Of a DNA stretch of 64,000 nt, positions 10,827 to 20,792 are shown piece after piece. Numbering within the stretch: position 1 is the first letter of the stretch; each line of letters starts with the position of its first letter. Both the position numbers and the translations under genes were made by a program. The notes beneath the pieces are model-generated. The model was not told the DNA's origin. It saw only the letters and a list, made by a program, of their open reading frames with translations, and did not search any database. The stretch comes from Primula veris. Taxonomy: Eukaryota; Streptophyta; Magnoliopsida; Ericales; Primulaceae. The stretch lies in contig OY821749.1 of the NCBI GenBank assembly GCA_963682055.1, positions 32,681,631-32,745,630 on the forward strand, in the 5' to 3' direction.

Positions 10827-12214
10827 TTGAGTTTATCTGGGTCATTAGCCATCGATAGCTTATAGATGGTCCAAAAGGCTAATACAAAAGGTGATTGGTT
10901 TATACGCAACTTCCATTAAGCTATTATAGAGAGTCGACCCTGAAATGGAAGATAATATTCTACTATTACTACAATAACTAGCTTCTATTTCCACATTTGT
11001 GAATATCATTATTGGCCAAAATAAGAAACCTTACTCCCACTTTTGCTAATAATATATAATCGGTGTGGCACTATTATTTGAAAAAAAGAAGTAATTTTCA
11101 CAGATTTCGGAACCTTTTTACTCGAAACATAGTTTTTTTATACGAACAAGTTTGTTTATAATTAATATGTGGTACTTTTGGTATATTAATTTGCTTTTTT
11201 AAAAATGTTGCTATCAAACTATGATTTTATACTATATTTTATCTACTGAAGTTAAATTATAATTGCTAGCCAGATTATAAAAAAGCTTATTATCGATCTT
11301 AACTTTTAACATGAAAGGATTAAATGTTTTAAGCTTAAGAAACCAAACCTACCAAAAAAAAATCACAAACTGATAAAAACATTTTCGTTTTTTTGTGTGT
11401 ATCATGTGCTCTCAATAAGCCAGTTTGTTATAGGAAAATAACCAAACAAAGCCAATATTGTGGTCACGTTGAAACTTGCATATGCACCAAAGGTCATTCT
11501 TTCACCATCTTACTCTACAATACATATTACTTAAATTACTCAAAAGAAAATCTCGAACTACTTTCCAATATATAGAGGGATATGGCCTGACAATAAACAT
11601 GTGACTTTAATTCTATTCCTTTGTAACTTAGTTTACGTTTTGTTTAATCTTTACACAATAAAAATGTACCGAATGACAAATAACAATTTGATTTCTTTAT
11701 GTTTAAAGTGAGTGTTTGCTAGACTACTGACTATATATAGGTGAACCAGGATTAGGAAATGAATGGCTAATTTTATATATATATATAAAAAATTATATTT
11801 TATATGAAGTTATTTTACAAAATAGGAGGATGAAACATTAAAATTTAAATGTTTTGATCAAAATACATATGAAAAATCAATTTTTTTATCAATTTTTTTC
11901 AAAATGAAGAGAGAGCATGCACTACACGACTGTCTCTATCTAGTTTTTTCTCTCGGTAGCAACAAAATGACAACTCACAACACGGTAGTCTGGTAGCATA
12001 TATAAGGTTAATTAAATATTTCATTAAAACTAGCATATATAATAACCTTTGAATATTTTGTATATATTTATGTGATTGCAAATTGCAATGGGTCTATATA
12101 TCTTTTTTGAAAAAAGCATGCAATGGAACTTTATATATTAATTGCAACTTCATATAGCCTGACAAAATAGAGTACAAATGTAAATTTTTGTGAATAAATA
12201 TTAATACATCGGCG

Positions 12215-12395
12215 CACTAAAAAAAATACTCAAATAGCGACGGAATTAGTGACGGTATTTTTTGTTACAAGCTTGTTAGCGACGGTTTTTGTGACGGCTT
12301 TGTGATAGTTTAGTCAATTTATGACAGATTTGTGACAATTTTTTAAATTAGTGACAGATTTTGACTCTCACTAAATCAAACATTATTTTATAGTG
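12215..12395 (-). mobile_element. CACTA-type MITE, copy 2
   Basis: Reverse-orientation copy with CACTAAAAAA at the left and TTTTATAGTG at the right. The interior carries GCGACGG and GTGACGG motifs shared with copies 1 and 3. It is bounded by GCG and ACG, so a clear 3-bp duplication is not preserved. Confidence 0.78.
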
Positions 12396-13615
12396 ACGAC
12401 AAGCTAGAGTAACATGCATGCATACATATATATATATATATATAGTTTCTCTTAAGAATATTTTTCCTAATGATCGACTAAAATTCATATATTTAATTAA
12501 CCTAAGTAGTTATCATGGGTTAATAAAGGCTAATTTTATGTAATATGCATGCATGTTGGCATGTTTGCCGATAAGATATTAAGATCCCATGATTTGCTCA
12601 CGGTAACCTACTAGTATAAAGTATAAACTGCATTCGAGTCTAGTATTTTCTTTCCAAATCCACATATAATCTGTATACAAGTACTTTAAAATTTAAATGG
12701 TTGTAAAAAAAATATTTTAATTAAAAAGTATTTATGTATGTAAACTCATAAGAAAAAAAAACATTTCTCCGATTAAGTTATATAATAGCGGCCTATTTTT
12801 TTTTAATGCATTTAATAAAGATATCTGTAACTTGTAACGGAAATAATGCTTATCTTCTTTACTTTGTAAGAATTAATTCTGGCTAATAATTTGAGATAAG
12901 ACTATAAAATAAATATGCCTACCTTTACGAAACGGGAATGAATAGTCAACTTTTAGCATACAACTTATATTTATTTATTTTGATAATAACACCTTATAAC
13001 AAAATTCTACTTGTTCAAATTAAATCATCACTGGAATTATTTAGCTAGTAGACTGGAACAGGAATAGTCAGATAACCAAGCAAAAGTAACATCAATATAT
13101 ATACAAATTAAATATACTGTAACAAAATAAAAGAGAAAGAAAAAGGTCATGCCAATTCATATTAAGGCCACTTAAATTCTTACATTTCAAATAGTTGACT
13201 CACCGGTACTAATAAAAATTAGAGTATCGGTATATATCCGTTTAAAAATATTACCCAAAAATCTTACTCGTTTACATGACGGACTAGCTGAACCAATTAT
13301 AGATTAAATAAAAATATGATTTCAATATCGAAACAAAAATGATTAATATACTTAACCCGTCACATAAGCGAATAAAATTTTTGGATAAATTTTTTGGATG
13401 GATTACAGTTACATCATGATGATTATTCAATGGAATTAAAGTAACTCGGAAAAAATTCCACTTGACAAATATGTTATTACAAACTTTTAGAGACTCAAAA
13501 TTAAGCCTTTGTCATATATCACAATCAATCAAATTAAGTAGTTTTTCTACATAAGCATGCCGTGTTTGAATGAACTAAAACTTTATACACCCAGCATACA
13601 GATATATACATGATA

Positions 13616-14486
13616 TTATTAATATAACCAAACTTAAAGAAAATTTAAGACTGTCAAAATTTATCAATTTTTTTTCAAAAATACCTTCACTCTATTTTAA
13701 TAATTACCAATATAACTAATCTAATTAATTAACAATTTGTCCTCACCATATTTTTCTAATTACAGATGTAGGCTAAATTAATTAATAATTTGTTTTAACC
13801 TGCATAACTATAATAAATTACACCAAAACTGAATATTATGCTCAAAATAAAATATATGATTTACGTAATTACGCGTCTCACTCTCACACACAACGCGTGG
13901 GTAAATTTTATTAGTAGATGTTTAAATAAACAGATTCAAAATTATATGACCCGTTCTTTTTATTAGTGTCTACTCTATGAAACTCTATCATGACCATTTA
14001 AACTTTGGTGCATTAACTTCTTAACCTTATATTAAATATTATCTAATTTATGAAATATAATTATATGTTACTGTTATACTAGTTAAGACGCGATAGTTGA
14101 TGTTGATGTATACTGTAATTAATACTGCAAGTTATATTTTCCAATTAATCAAAAACAATTTAATATTTTTCATTTGAATAGGCGCGTTAATATATATAAT
14201 TACCCACGCGTTGCGTGTGAGACGCGTAATGACATAAATCTCGTAATATATTTTATTTCAAATATAATATTCAGAGTTTGTATCGTTTATTATAGTTATG
14301 CAGGTTAAAACGAATTGTTAATTAATTTATGCTACATCCGTAATTAATAAAATATAGTGAGGATAAATTGTTAATTAATTAGATTATGTATATTGATAAT
14401 TATTAAAATAGAGTGAGGGTATTTTTAAAAAATTTGGATAAAATTTGACATGCTCAAATTTTTTTGAGTTTGTTTATATTAATAGT
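13616..14486. mobile_element. Long-TIR foldback element, 871 bp
   Basis: Two arms of nearly 300 bp (about 13616-13915 and 14190-14486) are reverse complements with scattered mismatches, around a loop of roughly 270 bp. The arms share TTAATATAA at the tips, AATTAATTAACAATTTGTCCTC further in, and ACGCGTCTCAC with ACGCGTGGG near the loop. ATGATA flanks both ends (13610-13615 and 14487-14492) as a possible target duplication. No transposase. The class (MULE or other foldback) cannot be decided by eye. Confidence 0.75.
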
Positions 14487-15134
14487 ATGATACGCAAACC
14501 AATACAGTATTTTAGGCTTAACAAGCTTGTGGTAGTATGCATCCATGCATGAACATTCTTATAAAACGTTTATATAAATAAAATAGTAGTTAACATATAG
14601 GAGCATCATATTACTAAAAATTACATACAAAATATATATCTTTATTTTGTTTAAACGTTTATAAAAAATAAATAATAATTAGGCCGGCTCCAATTGGTCT
14701 TCCCCATCGATATTTCATTTCAATTTTGACCATGTTGATGTATTAAACATGTTTTTTTTTAAAGTTATTTTTAGTAAATATATGGTCTGATTTTGATTCG
14801 TTGATAAATTTGATTTTTTTTTGATACATATAACGTATATGATAAAATTGTCATCATAATCCTATTTTTCACCAGATTAAAAGAGAACTTAATCAATATG
14901 GTCAAAATGAAAGTAAATCTCATCAATACTTAGCAATACTTTTTCTCAATCAATTTTATTTAAGCAACTCTTTGATAATATGAAAATACAATCATCATTA
15001 ACTAATAACTTTTTTATAAGTTAACATTTATTTAATAGAATTGACTATCTTTTCAAAATAAATAAATATCGAATTGACATACTAAACACAAGATATAGTA
15101 TACTAGTATCCTTTTGTTATTAATTGTGATATTA

Positions 15135-15329
15135 CACTAAAAAAAAATAGTGAAATAGCGACGGGATTAGTGACGGTATTTTTTTTTTACGAGCTTATTA
15201 GCAACGGTTTTTGTGACGGCTTTGTGACAGTTTAGTCAATTTGTGACAGATTTGTGATAATTTTTTAAATTAGTTACAGACTTAATGACAGATTATGACT
15301 CTTACTAAATCAAACATTATTTTGTAGTC
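15135..15329 (-). mobile_element. CACTA-type MITE, copy 3
   Basis: Best-defined copy. It has CACTAAAAAAAA at the left and TTTTGTAGTC at the right, with a perfect 3-bp flanking duplication TTA (15132-15134 and 15330-15332), the size expected of CACTA elements. It lies about 40 bp upstream of the presumed TATA box of the GT61 gene and could carry regulatory sequence into that promoter. Confidence 0.82.
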
Positions 15330-15367
15330 TTAGGAACTGTATAGTTTTTTTCCAAATTCAAACCAAT

Positions 15368-15376
15368 TATATATAA
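15368..15376 (+). promoter_or_regulatory. Possible TATA box of the GT61 gene
   Basis: TATATATAA lies about 210 bp upstream of the preferred ATG at 15588 and 38-46 bp upstream of an in-frame ATG at 15414. Position and match are plausible for a core promoter in an AT-rich background, where such motifs are also frequent by chance. Confidence 0.3.
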
Positions 15377-15587
15377 TAGTCTCAATCTTTTCATTTTCCC
15401 ACTTTGTTTACTTATGATAAATTCTTCATTCTCTCTCTATACATACCAATCCATAAAAACCCTCTCAAATTCATATAAACCCTTAATTTCTCCATTTTTT
15501 CACTCAATAAAACTCAAACTTTCCATTTTATTCTTAGACATAAATAAAAATAGTAAAAATATCATTTTTTATCTTCCTGAACTTAAC

Positions 15588-18561
15588 ATGGTGCGTTATC
15601 AAAGGTGCTTAAAAAAGGGTGTATATATTGCAGTTAATGAAAAAGATGAAGAATTTCATCATTTTTTAGGGGAGAAAAGAACAAGGCCTAAGCTTATCAC
15701 ACTTTTATTTCTATCTTTAATCTCATGCACCTTCATTTTTGCCTCCCACTTTCTCAACTTCCCTTTTGATTTCTCCTTCTTATGTAAGTTTTTTCTTTAA
15801 TCTTTTCGATGCCTTTCATGCGTGTTATTCTCACGTTTCTACAAAATTACATGCAATTTTGATTTGGCTAAAAACAGATATCAAAACTGTCGTAATGAAA
15901 TCTTTCAAAAGTTAGTCATGTAGTATAACATCTTTTAAGTATATGATTAACTTTTGGAATTTTGATTTCACCAATTAAGATAATAGATTTTTTGTCGGTA
16001 AAAATTGCACGTAGCTTCGTATAACTCAATAAAAGTGGAACGGATTGAGTAATTAGAAAAAAAAAATTACGATATGTTAATCGTTTTAATTACGTTTGTT
16101 TATTAATGTAATTTTGGTTAGTGGGTGGTGGTTATGCATTTGTGATGTTGATATATACAGTAGTAAATGATTTTGAGATTGATAACAATAAAGCAAACAT
16201 GTAGAGTTACCATGAATGCTAATTTGACTATTTAAAGTGATTTCTATAATAAAATTCAATATTTTTTAACCATATTATTTATTTTATTGTAGAGGGTATT
16301 TACCTTCTTTTTTTCTTCTTTTTAATAAACTCAGAAGTATTTACTTGAGTCAGTTAGTGTAAGGTTTGTATGATGTATTATATTTTGATTTTAATGGAAA
16401 CGAGTGGCTTATAAATATTATGAAGACCATTTTTTTAAAATAATTACTCCGTTATTTATACATTTTATTTTTTATTTTTTACCAGATACAATTGGGCATG
16501 AAGATAAAACCATAGTCGGTGAAACGGATGTAAATCCTCTCCCAAATGGTAATTAAACCATTTATCTCTTCTTGTTAATATTAAATTAAGTTGGAAATTT
16601 GGAATTAAATAAAAAATAGTCACAAGTAATTGAAATTCATTTAAGTATATAGTATCTTTTAATATAAATTTATTTTGATTATTGAATCTTAATCGACATG
16701 AAAGCATCTAAGTAGTAAGTCCACCCCAAGATGAGTGCTCTCCTATTCCGACTTCCCCAGAGCCTCCGGTAGCACAGCCGAGACAGCGACGGGTTCTCTG
16801 CCCCTGCAGGGATGGAGCGACAGAAGTTTTGAGAATTCAAGAGAAGGTCACGGCGAGACGAGCCGTTTATCATTACGATAGGTGTCAAGTGGAAGTGCAG
16901 TGATGTATGCAGTTGAGGCATCCTAACAGACCGGTAGACTTGAACCTTGTTCCTACATGATCCGATCAATTCGATCAGGCACTCGCCATCTAATTTCATT
17001 GTTCAACTCTTTGACAACACGAAAAATGTCCTTTTCAACCAAAAAATATTTATTACCTTAAGCTTTAAAAGAAATCCAAAGGAAATAAAATACTAGAATC
17101 ATCTTCATGAATAGATAGGTCTGTTTGATTTGTCATACCTTTCCAAGTGAATGAAGGTAAACCAGGCATTTTGTAATAAAAATGAAACACAATTCTCATT
17201 TTCTTTAACTATTACTCATTTGTTAAAATGGGGAAAATAAAAAATTAGGTTGAAATCATATCTAACTAGTGATTATGAATGTTCATATATATGTAGGAAC
17301 CATACTTTGTGATCGAAGAAGTAACCGGTCAGATATATGTATAATGAAGAGCGAAGTTAGAACGCACTCGCTTTCATCTTCATTATACATGTACACGTAC
17401 AAGAAAATTAAAGGTTTAAACTATTACGAGCCGAATACAAATTTAGCAACCGATGAAGAAGAATTTCAACATGAAAAAATAAGGCCCTACACTCGAAAAT
17501 GGGAGGAAAACACCATGTCCACCATCGACGAAATAAACCTTATTTCAAAAAACCAAAATTCAAAAAATAAATTGATGTGTGACGTTCGCCACGATGTTCC
17601 TGCAGTGTTTTTTTCAACCGGTGGATATACGGGTAATGTTTATCACGAGTTCAATGATGGGATTTTGCCTCTGTATATCACTTCACAACATTTCAATAAA
17701 AGGGTTGTGTTTGTTATTCTTGAGTATCATAATTGGTGGTATATGAAGTACCAAGACATAATTTCTCAATTATCGGACTTCCCAATAATAGATTTTAGCA
17801 AGGATAAGAAGGTACATTGCTTTCCAGAAGCTATTGTCGGATTGAGAATACACGATGAGCTTAGTGTTGATCCGTTGCTGATGGAAAGTGGTAAATCGAT
17901 TAGGGATTTTCGAGCTTTGTTGGACAAATCTTATTCGACTAGCGCTAAGGTGATTTTTCGAGAAGAAGAACCTTCGTCACCCAAAAATTCAGTAGAAGTG
18001 AAAAAACAGCTTTTGAAACCGAAACTAGTCATTATATCGAGGGATGGTTCTAGAGCGATAATAAATCAAAAGCTTTTGGTTAAGATGGCCGAAAAAATCG
18101 GATTTGTAGTGGAGGTTTTTAAGCCCATCAAAACTTCCGCGCTAGCAAATATATACCATAAGCTCAATTCAAGCGATGTTATGATTGGTGTTCACGGTGC
18201 GGCCATGACTCATCTTCTGTTTATGAGACCTGGTTCCGTTTTTATTCAAGTCGTTCCCTTAGGAACGGCTTGGGCTTCCGAGGCTTACTATGGAGGACCC
18301 GCAAAAAAACTTGGTTTGAAGTATATCTTTTATAAAATACACCCGAGAGAGAGCTCTTTATACGATAGGTATCCTAAGGACGACCCGGTATTAACGGACC
18401 CGGATAGTTTGGGAGATAAAGGTTGGGAATTTACAAAAAGGGTTTTTCTCGATCACCAGAATGTGAGGTTAAATCTTGGTAGATTCCGAAAACGGTTGGT
18501 TCAAGCGTACGAGTACTCTTTTCCCAAGAAAAATAGTCTTGCTCATGTACAAACCCGATAA
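15588..18561 (+). CDS. GT61 family glycosyltransferase, type II membrane protein
   Basis: Exons 15588-15783, 16486-16548 and 17297-18561 join in phase to 507 codons. Family 61 enzymes act in the Golgi; plant members add xylose, arabinose or GlcNAc side groups to wall xylan or N-glycans. Visible: a short basic cytosolic tail, one membrane anchor at about residues 36-55 after KRTRPK, a Cys/Asp segment (GTILCDRRSNRSDIC), then the catalytic domain with GNVYHEFNDG, SSDVMIGVHGAAMTH and GTAWASEAYYGGPAKKLGL. This pattern matches the clade of Arabidopsis At2g41640 and At3g10320 (MUCI21/MUM5, linked to xylan substitution in seed mucilage), from memory. The exact donor and acceptor sugars are inference. 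An in-frame ATG at 15414 would add 58 residues; I prefer 15588 because the added part resembles no GT61 terminus. Intron 2 carries plastid DNA. Confidence 0.92.
15826..16049. mobile_element. Stowaway-like MITE relic in GT61 intron 1
   Basis: Related to the pair at 7005-7477. It shares ACATGCAATTTTGAT near the left, AAAATTGCACGTAG near the right, and a right end AACGGATTGAG followed by TA. The left terminus is too eroded to define. Non-coding. Confidence 0.6.
16699..17026 (+). pseudogene. Nuclear insertion of plastid rRNA-operon DNA (NUPT)
   Basis: An abrupt GC-rich island in an AT-rich intron reads as the last part of plastid 23S rRNA (from TGAAAGCATCTAAGTAGTAA), the 23S-4.5S junction, a full 4.5S rRNA and the start of the 4.5S-5S spacer (to TTGACAACACGAAAAA). 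I recognise it from memory of chloroplast sequences. Differences from that memory include transitions such as GCAGTTGAGG where plastids have GCAGCTGAGG, the decay expected of nuclear copies. It is not a functional rRNA gene in this location. Confidence 0.9.
16843..16945 (+). pseudogene. Plastid 4.5S rRNA copy (within the NUPT)
   Basis: Exactly 103 bp, from GAAGGTCACGGCGAGACGAG to GGTAGACTTGAAC, the length and ends of land-plant chloroplast 4.5S rRNA as I remember it. It is full length with very few changes but sits inside a nuclear intron without a plastid promoter. Confidence 0.88.
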
Positions 18562-20792
18562 AAAAAAATTAGTGTGTTAGTATATGTGTTGCCTATTTGC
18601 TAGAGAAAATAATCGTTACATAAACCATTGTTTTACATGATTTTCCATTTTTGGCTCACCATTAATTGTATACAATTTGTCCAATTTATTTTGTTGCATG
18701 TACCTTTGGTTCTGTAAATAGTAAGAGACACAAGGGTTAATAATGGCAATACTGCTAATGAGCCAGATAAATTCAAACAGACTCTCAACACACCAGTACT
18801 TAATGTAAATTTAGAATTTCAGTTTCACTCCGAAATTTAAGAGTTTGCTATTCGGCCATATATTTAATATTTTTAATTAATATTTTTAATTAATATTTAA
18901 GTTTAGCCTAGTCTCAAATAGGGTTCTATAATATTATATTTGAGTTTTTATTTTGTTGAATGATCAAATAAAATATATTAAAATCATTAAAATTTTAAAT
19001 ATTTTTAATTAATATTTAAGTTTAGGGTAGTATCAACTAGAGTTTCATAAATATTATATTTGAGATTTTATTTTTGTTTTGGTTGGGTGTCAAAAGAATT
19101 CTAAAAATTACATAAAAGACTGTTTAACAATCAGCCCGGTTGAGACCGTCTGCTTCTACAATGGTACTGTAAAAATGGTCATGATAAGTTTTTTGTGCTA
19201 GTAAAAGTTTCATCTTATATGCTGGGTTTTGTTCTTTTCCATTGACAGTTATGTTTTGTTTTTTGTTACCATTGTTCTATGTCTTGTGTTTTGATGTTTT
19301 AGGAGAAAATTTATTGCATTCATTGTCCACTGAACAAAAAATTGAGCTTATTGGAAATATTGATTGCATTTAATGTTTCATAGGTTAATGGATCTCTTTT
19401 ACGAATTTACCAAAACAGAAGCTTGAAATATTAAATACAGATGTATTGTGTTTCGGTCTTAAAAAAGGTGACAAACATGGACTTTATTGGCCTACCTTGA
19501 TTTGGTAGGGCTTATGCAATGCGTACACCGAAGCGGGAAACAGACATGTGAAACGTGAGAAAATTGAAATTTTCTAAAATTTACACGTGAAATGATAGGA
19601 AGCGGTAGCGAAAAACACAATTTTCGATAGGAAAACGAGATTACAGGTAACTACCGTTGAGACCTGTTTGTTAAAACTACACACAGTCCGCGGTCAGTCA
19701 ATTTGTAATACGCATATTTAGAAAAATAAAACGTCACTAATTACGATTTCACAAACCAATTTGCTAATTATTGCTTTACATATAACAGCTCATCATCCAT
19801 GAGACTAACAAATACACAGCAAGTCATTCTATTTTCATCCAAACATGAGTGTATTTTCATTCCATAAAAAAACCTATTTTCTGCAATTCCTTGACTTAAG
19901 ATAATAATACATGTCCACATTCTTTTTACTTAAACATACAAACAGTATCACAGTGATTAGCTGGGAATGAACTGCAAACTATTTAACATAATAACGAAAA
20001 ATAATGCGCGGCACACACATTGTCAACTAATCAATTTATAACAAATCTTTTTGGTCCTTTTGCAAGTTTTTTTTTCCAGCTTTAACTAAAAAACAAGCGA
20101 AATCTAATCATTTACCATTTAGCACCAAAGGATATTACCATCATTTACTTATTTAGGCCAAATAGGATTATTGATCATTCCAAATTTTAGGTAATTATAT
20201 AGCTGTCAAAAGCTGTTTTCAGTATTAAAATTGGGTAATACCAAACCATGGCCCCAACAGATTTGGCCATTGTTTTAGAGCCGAGCTTTTTGAATTCTTG
20301 ATATTTTAACTTTTAAGCTACACGATCAATACTTTTTTTCTCAGTTCTATTTGCATAAAAGCTGCAGTTAAAGAAGCCATAATTATGTATCTGACTAGAA
20401 TGAAGAAAGTGTTATTAGAAGAAAACCATTCCAAGCAAATCTCTTTAAATTGTAAGTATGCAAAACTTCACAATAGCAAGAAGATCTCACTCATTCTTAT
20501 CTTGTGATAGTACATAAATAAAAAAAATGAACCGCACCATAAGAAAAAATGTCGAGCAACCTTCAAGTTTGCAGCTCAAAACAGAATTCAAAATCTATTA
20601 TTGATATGTTTTAGTTTCAATGCTATTTAAACAGTCTTAAGTATCTGGTAAACAAAAAATCAGCTACAAGAATTAGTATCTGATACAACTTACATCAACA
20701 TCAAAAGTCCCACCTAATTCTCTTTCATCTAAAGCATGCTTCAAGTAAAAGCAACACTATGTCTATCATAATTCCCCCCCCCCAAATGGTAC
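18562..20792. other. Intergenic region between GT61 and kinesin (convergent 3' ends)
   Basis: The GT61 gene (plus) and the kinesin gene (minus) end toward each other here, so the region holds both 3' UTRs. Apart from the dispersed repeat at 18774-19152 I see no gene; 19160-20790 is AT-rich without persuasive open frames. A run of C at 20770-20783 is simple sequence. Confidence 0.6.
18774..19152 (-). repeat. Dispersed repeat, arm B (inverted partner at 10473-10826)
   Basis: Reverse-complement relative of the repeat at 10473-10826, including the GAGACCGTCTG end, the internally duplicated CTCAAATAGGGTTC-type block and the TATTCGGCC segment. Together with arm A it brackets the GT61 gene in an inverted configuration about 8.3 kb apart. 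Confidence 0.7.

Larger units (their letters stand above)
7478..15367. other. Intergenic region between TFIIB and the GT61 gene
   Basis: This AT-rich region of about 7.9 kb has no gene that I can support. The named elements inside it (a hAT-like MITE, three CACTA-type MITEs, an inverted dispersed repeat and an 871-bp foldback element) are listed separately. Between them the sequence is low-complexity AT with short open frames typical of chance. A somewhat GC-richer patch at about 9100-9740 is unexplained. Confidence 0.6.

Noticed and set aside
16699..16945. Functional rRNA genes
   Set aside because: The sequence is a short, truncated plastid fragment within a nuclear intron, so it was called a pseudogene copy.
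16679..16999. 106-codon minus-strand open frame in GT61 intron 2
   Set aside because: It is the antisense of plastid 23S/4.5S rRNA DNA, a well-known source of false ORFs.
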